Assembly (NCBI GenBank): GCA_023213395.1
Contig: CM041465.1
Location: forward strand, 146,823,741 to 146,887,740
Length of the DNA: 64,000 nt
Source: Cycas panzhihuaensis
Lineage: Eukaryota; Cycadophyta
Direction: 5' to 3'
The first letter of the stretch is position 1; every line of letters begins with the position of its first letter. The position numbers and the translations under genes are program-made. The notes beneath the pieces are model-generated. The model made no database searches. It worked only from the letters and a program-made list of their open reading frames with translations, and was not told where the DNA came from. Positions 8,358 through 19,430 of the stretch are shown here, in pieces.

Positions 8358-10811
8358 TCACCCAGGGCGCACAGGAATAGTCTTGGGAAGTGCGGGAATC
8401 TCTGGAGGAGTGGCCTCCGGAGGAGGATCAAGCTGCGAGGTAGATGCGGAGGCACCTGCTGCCTCCTTCGCGGCTTGAGACGAGGTTAACGCGTAAAGAG
8501 GAGTGGTCTCAAGCATTTGGATCACCTTCTTTCCCTTGTTACGGGACCGCGAAGGTGATAGAGCGCGGCGGTTAGGGGATCGCAAAGGGGAAGATGACCT
8601 TTGCACACCCTTCCCTCTACCACGCAAAAGGGGAGGATCGGGAGACCTATCCTGATTCCGGTTGTTCCTTTGCTGGGCATCGCGACCCCGTTCCCCGTGT
8701 TTGGGGAACGAGTCTCTATGAATGGGCTAATCGAGGTTAGGCCTCGATGTCCGCCTGGGGGACCAGTCGCGCGGCGGGGCGTCGTGTGGGTGCTGTGCCC
8801 GGCAACGCGAATCGTCATGGAAACATTCTCCGTGGATGGAGCACCACCTCTTCTCAAGGGGAGGATCAGTCCTCCTTGCTTGAGAAGACTGGGTGTTACC
8901 CCCTTTAGGGGGCATCGCACGAGAAGTCTGCTGGACAGGTTTATGGGAGGTTGGCGATGAAGGAGGTTGGAGTTTTAACTCCTTCATCGTGCGCTCGAAT
9001 GAGCGAATGGCGTAAGTAAGGGGATCTAGGGTCCTCTCAGTTGGATGAGAGGCGGACCTAGCGGGCTGCGAAGGTTTGGTCTCCTTCGCTGGAGGAGGCG
9101 CCTCGTGACGTTGCGAGGGCCTAGGAGGTTTCTTGAGTCCTGCTTGGATCTCAATGGCCTCCAAAGCTAAACACCTCGTGATGTCAGAATCACATGTGGT
9201 CGCCCCCATCTTGAGGACTTCCACATGCACATCGGGATGAAGTGCATTGACAAAGAGATCTCTCTTCAACTCCTCGGGCAATGTGGCCTTGGTGGAGTGA
9301 AGAAGGTCATGAAAGCGTCGTACAAAGTCACGATTCATCTCATCGTGACCTTGTTTAAGTGATAGAAGCGCCTTCATTCCGCTTTCGAATGGGCGAGCTA
9401 CGTCAAAATAGTTGACGAACTCATCCACTAACTGCTGGAATGAGGAGATCAAATGTGCAGGGAGGCGGTAAAACCACTTGAGGGCGTCACCCTGCAAGGA
9501 CCGCAGAAAGAGCTTCATCAAGATATGGTCGTAAGCCCAATAATCGATGCACGCCATAGAGAAGCTGCGTACATGCTCAATTGGGTCTTGCGACGAAGTC
9601 CCGTCAAATTTGGGAACTTCAGGAGGGTGAGGCGGCAGGTTAGTCCTTAGCGCCTCAATGGATAGGGGCGTCGACCTATAGTCCACGAAAGGACGCGTCC
9701 TTGCCTGGGCTAAGGGATTGACAACCAGTAAGGGGATGGATGGGGGTGGTAGGCCCATCCCTCCTTGGGAAAAGGCCCCTTGTTAAAAAGGGGGCTGCGG
9801 GTAAAAGCTCTGAAAAGGAGGCGCGCTCCCTTATGCTGACGCAGCAGCAGGAGTCGCGCTGGGCGTCGGAAACAGAGGATGAGGGACCGGGTTTTGCCTA
9901 TATGGGCCACCCGTAGGTGGTGCGACCCCATATGGGTGCAACGGGTCCACCCCATAGATAGGGAGATGGCTTCCCTTGCCTTGCCCTCAAGGTTGAGACG
10001 TGTAGCCTGGGGGCACGTAAAGAGAAGGACCACCAACCGGGTTTTGGACATGCGTAGGAGTGGGTCCTACATGGCTAACAGCGGCGGCACTAGTAGGGCC
10101 TCGAGGCCTACTAGGGAACGCGTATGCCATGTTCGGAGGTGGCACGTGCATTTGGTTTAGGCATGGCATGCTAACCCCGAGTTGAGGGAAGGACACACCA
10201 CGAACGGGTCCCAAGGAAGTAGGACCACGGCTGGAAACAAGCAGCGCAACACTCGCCTTGGGAGCCGGGGTAGACACGGCATAGGACGTGTGTGTGCGGG
10301 TAGAAGCGTCGATCATTGTAGATGACGCAGGCATGGACGAAGAAGACACTACGTTGCGCAGCATTTCTTCAAACCATTTAGGAGGCGGTTGGCGACGAAC
10401 TGCTCGAAAGTACTCGCCAAGCGCCTCGACCGCATCGGCGGGAGGGCTATCCTCATAGCCATACGAGGTCGAAGGGACTTCGAAAGTAGGGGATCCTTTG
10501 GGGCGCCCCTCGTAAGGCTCGCCAGTGGGGTGGCGAGTCTCGTGAGGGTTCAATCTTCCGCCGCCGAGCCAAGGTCGAAAGTCATCCGGGTGGAAATGGT
10601 CATCTGGGTAGTAGATGGAATCATCGCCCTCATGGGCGGATTCTGGAACAGATGAAGGGAACTCCTGAGTTCCTGAAGTCATGGGACGGTAGGCCCAATC
10701 GGAAGGGTAACCTTCCATGGTCGAATCGGGATTCGATGACGGAGGGGGACGAGACGCTTGGTCTTCTAACAACGGCGGCAAGCCTCGCAAGCGACGCGAG
10801 AAACGTCGCAT
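8358..10811 (-). pseudogene. gag of element A, long form with internal stops
   Basis: Capsid/nucleocapsid protein. The start MRRFSRRLRG at 10,811 is kept in B. About 270 Pro/Ser/Gly-rich residues lead to the gag core (FDGTSSQDPIEHVRSFSMAC, GDALKWFYRLP, DFVRRFHDLLHS) and a zinc-knuckle variant C-x2-H-x4-H-x4-C in CSIHGECFHDDSRC, then a basic Arg/Ser tail. One frame covers the whole stretch but has in-frame stops: TGA at 9,989-9,987, two TAA near 9,830 and 9,785, and TAG at 8,729-8,727 (Gln in B). Total about 817 codons, long for gag because of the N-terminal extension. Confidence 0.82.
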
Positions 10812-10968
10812 GCAACGCCCTTGCGAGCGTCGTTAGAAGAAGCGAAAAGGAAAAGAAGGAAAGTAATGCAAACACATTGGGGGCTGCCCAACTGAAAACA
10901 CGGAATGCGAACCTACCTAGAGGTAAGAACACCAACAAGAAGGAGAAGCAGACTTAGCTCCCTTCATC

Positions 10969-10988
10969 GGCTCCCAAGATGGTCGCCA
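10969..10988 (-). other. primer binding site of element A
   Basis: On the minus strand, directly after the LTR, comes TGGCGACCATCTTGGGAGCC. It resembles the TGGCGACTC...GGGGA sequences that follow the 5' LTR of Tat/Ogre-type elements; B and C have related forms at the same place. I have not assigned the tRNA. Confidence 0.6.
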
Positions 10989-10989
10989 G

Positions 10990-13491
10990 TGAAACGCTCT
11001 CCACGGGGCGGTGATCCAACGTCTAGCGGAAAGGGCATAAAACAATATGCTAAGTAAGCTAGATAGTAAGGATCATACCGCAGACGCTCGCTTGCGCCGA
11101 GCGTGGTACGGATCGCAAGGTGCTGGTTGCTTCGGTAGCCGCAGTAAAGACGAGGCCTTCCTACCCTTCGGATGGCCGGGAAGGAAAGGGAAACCTCACG
11201 CGTCGCGGCTTCTCAAGGCAATGAGAAGGCGACGAGGGGGGCAACCAACCTAATGTGTAACAGATGTGAAGTAAAGTGTGGCTAAGGGGTATAACATAAA
11301 CAGGTCTTCTATTCCTATGCTATGCAAAGTAAAGAAATAGGGCAAGGAAGTAAATGTGAAATAAAAGATTGTTTTCCTTTTTCTTTATGTTTCCTTATCT
11401 ATCACGGTAAATGTAAAGAGACGGAAAAAAGCGTAAAGGAAATACGATAGAAATGCGAAGAATACCTGGATCCGGCATTCGAGTAGAAGCACCGATTCCC
11501 CCTCTAGGTTGCGCTCCTTTCCTCCTTCCTTCGCGCATGCGACGTCGATCGATAGTGATGAAGGGGGTTTACTTACCTCCCCTTGAGCATGCAAGAACTA
11601 GGTAAAATGAAAGGAAGGAAAGCAGAACTCAAAACAAAATGGGAGAAATACCGTGCGAGAGCCGACCGACAACGGGTTGATCTCGCGCACCACTTCCTCC
11701 AACGCAATCCTATGAACAAACAGAGAGAACGCCTTCCTCTCGGGAGAGAGGCTACGAAGCACGACAAGATATATATATATATATGGAAACGAAATCAACT
11801 AAGCTAAATAACTTGAGTTATGCACCAAAACGTAGCAAAAATGAAACAAATCTGCACGATAAGCATATAAACTGTCATGCACCATAAAGCATACTACATG
11901 GGACTGAGTATAGCCTCGGGATGGCTAACTCACCCATGAGAGGTCTCCACGGGGTTCGGGAAAGCAATGCTAGCGGGCAACAAGGTGAGACAGGTAGTGG
12001 CAGGTTACCTACACCAAGAGGAAGGCTCAAACCAACTCTCTTAGGCTTCCCTAGCTCCGTTTCCTAAGAAAGCGCGGGTGGTAAAGGGAGAGAGGACAAG
12101 GGACGGAACCCTTGGGGAGAAGGACAGCAATGGGGGACGGAACCCCGCCTATCTCCCTCAAATCCTCGTGTGAAACCCTTTATACTGGCTAACTCAAAAA
12201 AGGGCGAAAGAGAAAGCTAAGAGGGAGAGGATGAGTCTCAAGGAAATGTAAGAAAATGTACCCAATCTAGGACAGCGCTATAGTAAGCTACAACTAGCTA
12301 AGATTACTTTCATTGAATGACAAAGGAAATATCAAAGAAAGTGCATGCAAAAGGAGGAAAAGAGCTTGCAAGTAGAACAATAAAAAGCAAGGAAAAAAGC
12401 ACCAACAAGAGACAAGAAATACCTTGAATGAGAAAGAGCATGTATGCATGCACTTGGCCACTTGGAGCAGCAGCAACAAGCAATGTCTAAGGGCTGGTTT
12501 TGAGTGTCCTTTACAAGAGAATGGAAGGAGGAAGCTCCATGCAAGTTAGGAGCTAGAAGTTGTCCTTTGGAGTAGTCTCTCTAGTGAAGAAATCCCTTGG
12601 AGCTTTGAGTATTTGTGAGGGGGAGTGGAACTTGCGGTGGAGAACCGTAGGGGGCAGTAATGGCCCTGCAACTCCAGCTGGTAGCAACCTACTTCACCTC
12701 TGTTCAACTACTGTACATGAAGTTCTTCTATTACTGTGTCTTTTCCTTGTCTTTTTGTGAAGAGTTGCTCTTAGAAATCTTGAAAAGTGAGCTCTAGAAT
12801 GATGCAAATGAGAAGAAAAAATGCCTTTATGCCTTGGGCATAGTAAGTGAACGTTGGGGGCATTGGGGCGCCCAATCAGACGTGAGCCACGCCAGTAGTT
12901 CCAAGAAAAATGCGACATCGCCGTGGTTCTTTTTTAAAATTTCGAATGCAGTCAATCAGCCAGACCACCGCAAACTCATGCATCGCCTAGTATACCGTGG
13001 TATCAACCTGAATTTAAAAAAAAGAGAAAAACATAACATAAAAATCAGGTTTTTGGGTCAAGGTCAAAGGCTAAGCCTGAAATACATCAATTGGGAGAAG
13101 GCCTAGGCAGTGGGCAAGTACCCAAAACGATGCAAAGAGTCCTAACTAAGGATTAAATCGAACTTAGAAAGGATGGCAACGCAAACGACATGTTGCAAAG
13201 ATGAGCAAGCAAACCGCGTAAACGATCCCGGAAACTGGAGACACCATGGGTGGTCAGACGCCACACGGGTGTAACATTTGTCGAGGAATGCCTCACTGAG
13301 TCACATAGTCGAGGGTGCCGTTAGGCACATGCATTATGAGCAGGCTGTCAAACAAATGCATGCAGGCAGGCATATGTCAATCAAACTATTCTAAATTACC
13401 TTAATTAATCATGGGTAAGAAAAGTAAGAACATATACCTTAACAAACCTGTGTCGATGTGTCTCGAGTCTATTCCCAATAGCTGGGAAACA
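10990..13491 (-). repeat. 5' LTR of element A (about 2.5 kb)
   Basis: Left edge set by the primer site (TGAAACG on the plus strand at 10,990). Right edge set by alignment with the LTR ends of B and C at gctgggaaa; with the next bases the end reads ...aaaca, i.e. TG on the minus strand. It shares scattered blocks with the B/C LTRs (for example cccttcggatggccgggaag at 11,163) but is clearly diverged. It holds a TA tract at 11,767-11,783. No coding sequence seen. Confidence 0.7.
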
Positions 13492-15050
13492 TCCATAATA
13501 GATTATAATGTCTTAATGTCTCTCAGTCCTGGCCCTCCATAAGCTCTGGGAGGCCTAACATATTTGACCTGATATTCTTGTAGTTATCCACCATTGTAAC
13601 AACTTGAAAAGACATCTAGAGCAGTATTAGTTTGTCATTTATCACCCATGAGATAAAATCTACCTTTAATAAAGTTAAAACCATTAGAATCATAGTCAAA
13701 ATTAGGAATTTTATGAATTTTCTATTATATGTCCTTACACTATAGATTTATTTATGGCACCACAAATAAATCTGTGAGCCCCGTAGATTTTCCATGTGCC
13801 CTACAAGAATATTTATGGTATCACAGATAAATCTATGATGCCATTAAAAATCCCATAAAAATTAAAAATTAAATACTTAAAATAAAAAGAAATGGATAAG
13901 CCTTAATACATCAGGATCATAACCTCTTATAGCCCTGGTCCAACCTTTCACATGACACTAATTGGGTCTTGTTAGGCCCCTCACTTCTTAGACAGACATA
14001 GCCCAACTCATAAAAATGTAAAGTCGAAAGATATAAATAAAAAACTTAGTGTTGAGATCCGTATACTAGGTATAGCCTACTAACTTCCATCTCTCCTGCA
14101 TGGTCCTGATGACTCCTCTCACATCATGATTTGAAGGTCAAATCTCTCCCGCTAGGCTTGTCTACAATCTATAGCTTAAGGATGGTAGTGAGGTTTCTCT
14201 CTTAATCTCACAGGTCAAAGTGAAAATGAATTTATTTTCGTTTACCCACTCCCTTTTATTTACTGAGCTCCCTGGGGATTTATGGCCTTTTTCCATTTTG
14301 GTTATGGCATCTAGACCATTTTTTTGAGCTTATCCTTATTTCCTTTATGGTCTCAACCCTTTCTAGCTCCTAGATGCTATTTTTTCTTGTATTTGTGAAT
14401 ATTAATGGTAACTCTTAGTCCTTTATGGGGAGTCTTTTGTCCCCAAAATTTACTTGATCTAAAACATGTCCATGTTTATACTTCATAGGCATGTTTTAAT
14501 GAGTTGGTTCCATTTTCCATAATTATTTTGGCCTATTTCATATATGATAGGATCTTGTCCCCTGACCGAGTCCTCCATTAGTCCCATACCAACCTTGGGC
14601 CTAGTTGTTAAGACCCTTTTTGCCATTACCTTCTTCCTTCTATAGGGTAAGCCCTCAAAGAGCCTAATTACCTAGCCATAAGTCCCTTCTATCCTATCGT
14701 TGAGTGGTCATTTGTGTAATTGTGAATTTTTTAGGCTCATCGTCCCTCACCTAACTTCTTCTCCTAAGTATTTGTTCCTTGTCAAGGAGCACTTTTGGTT
14801 TTTTATTTTTTTAATTCCAGTTATTGGCTTCCCCATAACTCTACTTATCTATACTAATGGTGGTAGTTGTGGTAACCCAGGGCCTTCTACTATAGCCTAG
14901 ATCATTTGTGATCCTTTTGGACATAATTTTATGCATTCTAGGGTATACATTCCTGAGGCCACGAACAATGAAGTAGAGTATATGGTTGTTATTAAGGCTC
15001 TAATTGATACACTTAAATTCCATCGTGATCCCATCATCCTACACTTTCTA
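13492..15050 (+). mobile_element. decayed plus-strand Tat remnant F
   Basis: Element A abuts it on the left. The stretch 14,200-14,400 resembles the reverse complement of 700-930 (gaaaatgaat...cgttt and following blocks), i.e. the region between PMD gene and aRH, and aRH itself follows at 14,842. It therefore lies in the opposite orientation to A, B and C. Hairpin arms AGATTTATTT/AAATAAATCT sit at 13,744-13,753/13,764-13,773, where A and C have the intron hairpins. Strongly AT-shifted. Confidence 0.55.
14842..15050 (+). pseudogene. archaeal-type RNase H fragment in remnant F
   Basis: Reads IYTNGGSCGNPGPSTIA, then a stop (Trp to TAG), then EATNNEVEYMVVIKAL and RDPIILH. It matches the aRH of C residue by residue over about 70 codons. 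The first catalytic Asp of TDGGS is Asn here, a G-to-A change. It stops abruptly where the copia LTR piece begins, before the second Asp block. This is the third independent aRH copy in the window. Confidence 0.75.
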
Positions 15051-15180
15051 ATTTATTTATTATATTATCTCTAGTTTAAGAACTTATATGGTAAATTTCA
15101 GTTTCAATTCCTATAACTAGTTGCAAAATAGTTTAGATCTTGGTGGTAGTTTTTGGTTATTGGGACCCAGTTTTCTCAAG
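15051..15180 (+). repeat. 3' part of copia 5' LTR
   Basis: About 130 bp that match 51,625-51,752 (shared words ttataactagttgcaaaata and gtttagatcttggtgg), ending just before the primer site. The upstream part of the LTR is missing. Confidence 0.7.
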
Positions 15181-15183
15181 AAG

Positions 15184-15196
15184 TGGTATTAGAGAC
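15184..15196 (+). other. copia primer binding site (initiator Met tRNA)
   Basis: TGGTATTAGAGAC, differing from the standard plant TGGTATCAGAGC site by a C-to-T and a final base, two or three bases after the LTR end. Confidence 0.7.
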
Positions 15197-15264
15197 ATCT
15201 TTATTTTTGCAGTAAGTTTGTAAAGGTTTTAGTATCAGCTTTTTCTACACCAAATGGTGAAACT

Positions 15265-16060
15265 ATGAATGTAAAGTTCGAGGTGGAGAAATTCAATGAT
15301 AAGAATAACTTTAGGTTATGGAAGACGAAAGCATATAATGTTCTAGTATAATAGGGATTATATAGAACTCTATAATGCAAATTAAAGAAACCTATAAGGA
15401 TGACGATGACAAATGGGATTGTTAGCACAATACGATTATACTTGGCAGATGAACTTCTATTTAACATCATAAGGGAGAAGACAATAGTAGGATTATGGAC
15501 CCAGTTACAAGGCTTGTACATGACCAAATTAGTGATGAATCAAATTTACTTAAAGAAACAATTTTACTCATTATGGATGAAGAAAGGTACAAAAATTCCT
15601 GATCATTTAAATATTTTTAATACTCTTATTTATTAGTTGGCTAGTATCGATGTCATGATTGAGAATGGGAACAAGGTTATTACTATGTTATATTGATTAC
15701 CAGAATGTTGGGATAATATTATTATCTTAATTAGCTTTAGTACAACAAATTAATTAGACTATGATTCTATTATGAGTGATTTACTAACAGAAGAGGTAAG
15801 GAGGAAGTCTAGTCTTGAAACCTCCACACTAGAAGCTATGATAGTAAAGGGAAGAACGATTAAGAGAGGACAAAGCTCTAGGGACACATCAAGGACAAAG
15901 TAAAAGGCAAGAAGAGTAAGCTCAAATATTGGCACTATAATAAGACAGGTCACCTTAAGAAGGATTGCTATAAAAGGAAGGAGTTCCAAAAAAAGAAAGA
16001 TCCTGCCAAGGAGGCTAATCAGGTAGAGTCAAATCAAGGTACGGATGATGATGTCTTAGT
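15265..16060 (+). pseudogene. copia gag with zinc knuckle
   Basis: Starts MNVKFEVEKFNDKNNFRLW, the usual N-terminus of this copia gag type; then STIRLYLADELLFNI, LWTQLQGLYMTK and NQIYLKKQFYSLWMKKGT of the UBN2-type gag domain, and TEEVRRKSSLE. The knuckle reads YWHYNKTGHLKKDC: two Cys of the CCHC are Tyr (TGT to TAT). Stops and frameshifts, for example at 15,349 and 15,634. Confidence 0.75.
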
Positions 16061-16079
16061 TGCTTATAATATTTCCTAT

Positions 16080-16409
16080 TATCATCATGATTGGTTATTA
16101 GATTTGAGTGCTTCACACTATATGTGTCCACATAAGAGTTGGTTTTTATCATGCTAACCTCTTGATGGTAGTGATGTGCTTATGGGAAATGAAATTTCTT
16201 ATAAGACAATAGGCATTAATAGTATTAGAATTAAAATATTTGATGGTGTAGTGAGAATGTTAATTGAAGTTAGACATGTACCTGATCTAAAAAGGAATTT
16301 GATTTCCTTAGGTGAACTAAATTATGGTGGTTATAAATACACAGGTCATGAAGGAATCTTGAAGGTGTTAAAGGGTGTCTTAGTTATTATGAAATCCTTA
16401 AAGGAATGA
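16080..16409 (+). pseudogene. copia protease region
   Basis: DWLLDLSASHYMCP aligns with the copia W-x-L-D-S-G-A-S-x-H-M motif, but the active triad Asp-Ser-Gly reads Asp-Leu-Ser. Downstream open frame 16,176-16,409 has VRHVPDLKRNLISLG, typical of the copia protease/integrase junction. Confidence 0.7.
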
Positions 16410-17336
16410 AACCTTTACATTTTGGTGGGAAGTGCAGATGCCAACTATGCAGTTACAACATCAAAGACTACAGAAGATCTAGCTCAATTATGGCATCATA
16501 GACTTGGGCACATGAGTAAGAAAGGACTTAAGGTATTGATGAACCATAAGTTACTTCCTAACTTGTAACTTTTAGATTTGACTTTTTGTAAATATTATAT
16601 TTGTAGAAAGTAGTGTAGACTTAGGTTTAAAGTAGCGAGTCACACTAATAGAGGTGTTCTAGATTATGTACATTCAAATATGTGGGGACCGGCCTCTATA
16701 ATATCTTATGGAGGATCATTATACTTTATCACATTTATAAATGATTCCTCCAGAAAGGTATGGGTCTATTTTTTGAAAAGGAAATCTAAAATTTTTAGTG
16801 TATTTAAGTAGTTTAAGGCTCTTGTTGAGAAGAACATTGGTAGGTTAATCAAATGTTTAAGAACTAATAATAGAGACAAGTTTAACTATTTAGAGTTTAA
16901 GAACTATTATGGAGAACTTGAGATCGAAAGGCATAAGACCATTAGTTATACTTTTCGGTAAAATGGCATAGCTAAGTGCATGAATAGGACACTCTTGGAA
17001 AGAGCAAGAAGCATGTTGATTAATATAAAAGTAGAGTAGGGCTTATGGTTTACAATAGACTACGAGATTCTTGAAGAGGTATAGACTGGACATCTATGTG
17101 ACTATTCAAATTTGAAAGTTTTTTGTTGTGATACTTATGCCTTGACTAATAAAAGCCAATGTTCAAAGTTAGATCAGAAATCCAAGAGATATATCTTTGT
17201 TGGTTATGGTAATAGAGATGGTGTGAATGGATATAAGTTATGGAATTCTGATACCCACAAAATTACTATTAATAGAGATGTTGTATTTGATGAATCTCTC
17301 TTTCTAAAATCAAACAATATAGAAGTTAAAGTGAAA
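16410..17336 (+). pseudogene. copia integrase, all three catalytic acids lost
   Basis: Zinc region LWHHRLGHMSKKGLKVL. Core landmarks: HSNMWGPA (expected HSDLWGP; Asn codon at 16,677-16,679), RTNNRDKF (expected RTDNGGEF; Asn at 16,866-16,868), and NGIAKCMNRTL (expected NGVAERMNRTL; Lys at 16,974-16,976). So Asp, Asp and Glu of the DDE triad are Asn, Asn and Lys, each by one G-to-A change. The C-terminal KSKRYIFVGYGNRDGVNGYK and DVVFDES blocks are typical of copia. Confidence 0.82.
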
Positions 17337-17559
17337 TAGAAGCAGAAAGCTAAACATCAATAGATCAAGCTTGAGACCCATCCATCTTTGGAAATAGAAA
17401 AGTAGGAAGATCTTTTCAAAGATGAATCTATAATAGGTTTATAAGAGTATGTGGACACTCCTCCATCAACTATTAGAAGATCTATACAAGTCAGTCATCC
17501 ACTTGACAAGTATACCCTTTCTATTTCTATTACTTTGGTTTCTAATGATGGTAAGCCTA

Positions 17560-17777
17560 CATACTACTAGGAAGTAGTACATAACATCCATAGTGAGAAG
17601 TAGAAGAGGGCTATGTAGGAAGAGATAGATGCTTTGAAGAAAAATAATTCATGGGACTTGGTAAAACTTCCATATGGCAAGAAGACTATTGGTTATAGGT
17701 GGGTTTTCAAGAAGAAAATAAAGGTTGACAAATATAGGGCAAGACTAGTGGCTAAAGACTTTACACAAAAAGCATGT
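17560..17777 (+). pseudogene. copia reverse transcriptase, N-terminal fragment
   Basis: EEIDALKKNNSWDLVKLP, IGYRWVFKKKIKVDKYRARL and VAKDFTQKACI are the first motifs of copia RT (normally ...VAKGYTQKEGIDY). The match ends at 17,777; the open frame runs on into antisense Tat sequence up to 17,828 by chance. Confidence 0.8.
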
Positions 17778-18748
17778 ATTAAGCCCAGCGTCCAGAAGCT
17801 TCTCAACCTCCATCTTGACGACGGCTGAGAGCTTCGGGTGAAGGGGACGCTCGCGCCAGTATGTGCACCAGGAATGGTGGTGAGGTTAAGGATGACAATG
17901 GAGGGGTCGATTCCCTTCATGTCAGCATAATCCCATGCAAACACGTCTCAAAACTCCTGGAACAGAAGGGAGTACTCCCTCATCTCATCAGGAGAACATT
18001 CCAACCTGACCTTAATGACCTTACCGGGGGCCAAGACTATGTCTTGGGTCACCCCCATGCACATGGCATTACCCTCTTCGAAGTGGAGAGGGGCAAGGTC
18101 AACAAGAGGAGGTGGAATAGGAGATGGGATCGGATCGGCAAGTGTGGATCCGATTGTAAGGATCTTCTGGTGACCAAGCCTATGGTGACCAGAAGGCAAG
18201 TTGGGCGCAAAACCTGCCAGATGCTCGAGCAGGGCTTCGTCATCCTCGAAGTAATCCACCCCATGGATGACCTTACTTCGAGTAGAGGAAGCACTGGAGG
18301 GAGTAGAAACAACGGGACTGTGATGGTCGTCGGGTTGCTCAACTTCCTCGTAGGATTCTGAAGGAAAGCCAAGAGGAGGCTCCTCGGAAGGAGCAAAAGG
18401 TAATTCTTCGAAGCCATTACCTACAGGGGGTAATGAAGAAGAAGAACTGACAATGGGCGGGTCAACACGAGCAATGACGTGCGACACGTAGGAGTGGCTA
18501 GCCTCGCCAACAAGAGAGGTTTTAGACAGGGATCTAGAACGAGATGGGTGCGACCTACTGGTGCGGAGGAAAGAAACGGGGTGAAGACCATCCTCATCCT
18601 CATCGTGTGACTCATCATCACTAAACAAGACAAGGTACCCGTAACTCCCAATGCCAATAGGGACGAACCGCGTGAGACTAGGGGAAGAAGATGCAGGATC
18701 CTCTTCGGATGGGTTAGGTATACAAATAGAGCAAGCCAAGGCATGCAT
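17778..18748 (-). pseudogene. linker and truncated RT of element B
   Basis: The open frame 18,748-17,948 covers the protease-RT linker (GSYGYLVLFSDDESHDEDED, VIHGVDYFEDDEALLEHLAG) and leads into FAWDYADMKGIDPSIV and the start of RT. A stop at 18,758-18,760 (TAG or TAA in place of a sense codon) separates it from protease in the same frame. Coding ends at the junction with copia at 17,778, before the first catalytic Asp of RT. Confidence 0.75.
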
Positions 18749-18757
18749 GGAAGGATC

Positions 18758-19430
18758 TTAGTTTGCCAAATTGGTGCAATGAGTTTGTTTGGTAAATGGG
18801 CGTTCGCGAGGAATCACTCTCATCCGTCCATCATGGACGAATTTAAGTTGTCCCCAAAGAGTCAAGCACACGGTTCCCATTTGGTCGAGCCATGGACGAC
18901 CTAGAAGGAGGTTGCAGTCAACATCAACGTCAACGTCGAGGACTACAATGTCGACAAGAACAGTCTTGCCCTCAAGGGTGAGCGAAATCGCGACAGATCC
19001 CAAAGGGGCCTTCTCGCTACCGTCATAACCTTGACATCGCCATGGAACAGGTTCCAAGGTGGAGATACCAAGCTCTTACATGATGCGCAAGGGCATGTCA
19101 TTGACAGAAGAACCGTTGTCAACAACAGTTCTTTAGAGGGTACAATCGGGTGTATCGATAGTGATAGTGAACGGGAAGTTCCATTGACGTTCCCTTTCAT
19201 CGGCGGGAGGAAGATCCTTAGGATCAAATGAGATAATGGGTCCACAGCTTTGGGTGACGCCCAAAGCGTAGACAAGCGCATCACTCGATCCTAAAGCTTC
19301 CAGAAGGAGGGCCCACTGCTCGGGACAACTCCTCAGAACATCCATCAAGGACATTCCTGCGGCAACAATATGAAGCTCGTCCACGATGGAGAAAGGCTTA
19401 CCCTTCGCGGTAGGTTGGGTAAGTGCCCTT
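18758..19430 (-). pseudogene. aspartic protease of element B
   Basis: Contains SLMDVLRSCPEQWALLLEA, RQWNFPFTITIDTPDCTL, the active-site block VVDNGSSVNDMPLRIM and, after a frame change, SVAISLTLEGKTVLVDIVVL and LLLGRPWLDQMG. This is the clearest copy of the protease C-terminal half. The repeated DVDVD at about 18,920 is a small in-frame expansion (two DV units more than in C). Confidence 0.75.

Larger units (their letters stand above)
1..13491 (-). mobile_element. Tat-type Ty3/gypsy retrotransposon A (3' end outside window)
   Basis: Reading the minus strand from the right there is an LTR (13,491-10,990), a primer site, gag, protease, reverse transcriptase, RNase H and integrase ending at 4,182, then an antisense PMD gene (plus strand, 1,058-3,478) and an archaeal-type RNase H that runs off the window. 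Gene order gag-PR-RT-RH-INT identifies Ty3/gypsy; the second RNase H downstream of integrase is the mark of the Tat lineage. The GC-rich body contrasts with AT-rich flanks. A is a different subfamily from B and C: domains align but the LTRs are clearly diverged. Stops and frameshifts in every domain show that A is dead. Confidence 0.9.
15051..17777 (+). mobile_element. Ty1/copia element, both ends truncated
   Basis: Order LTR end, Met-tRNA primer site, gag, protease, integrase, start of RT is the copia order (integrase before RT). The 5' LTR is cut to about 130 bp; the element ends at 17,777 inside RT, where the sequence switches to Tat element B on the other strand. Numerous TAG codons at expected Gln or Trp positions mark it as dead. 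Confidence 0.85.

Noticed and set aside
17634-17828. Fusion open frame copia RT / antisense Tat
   Set aside because: Accidental read-through of a recombination junction; the second part is the wrong strand of RT.
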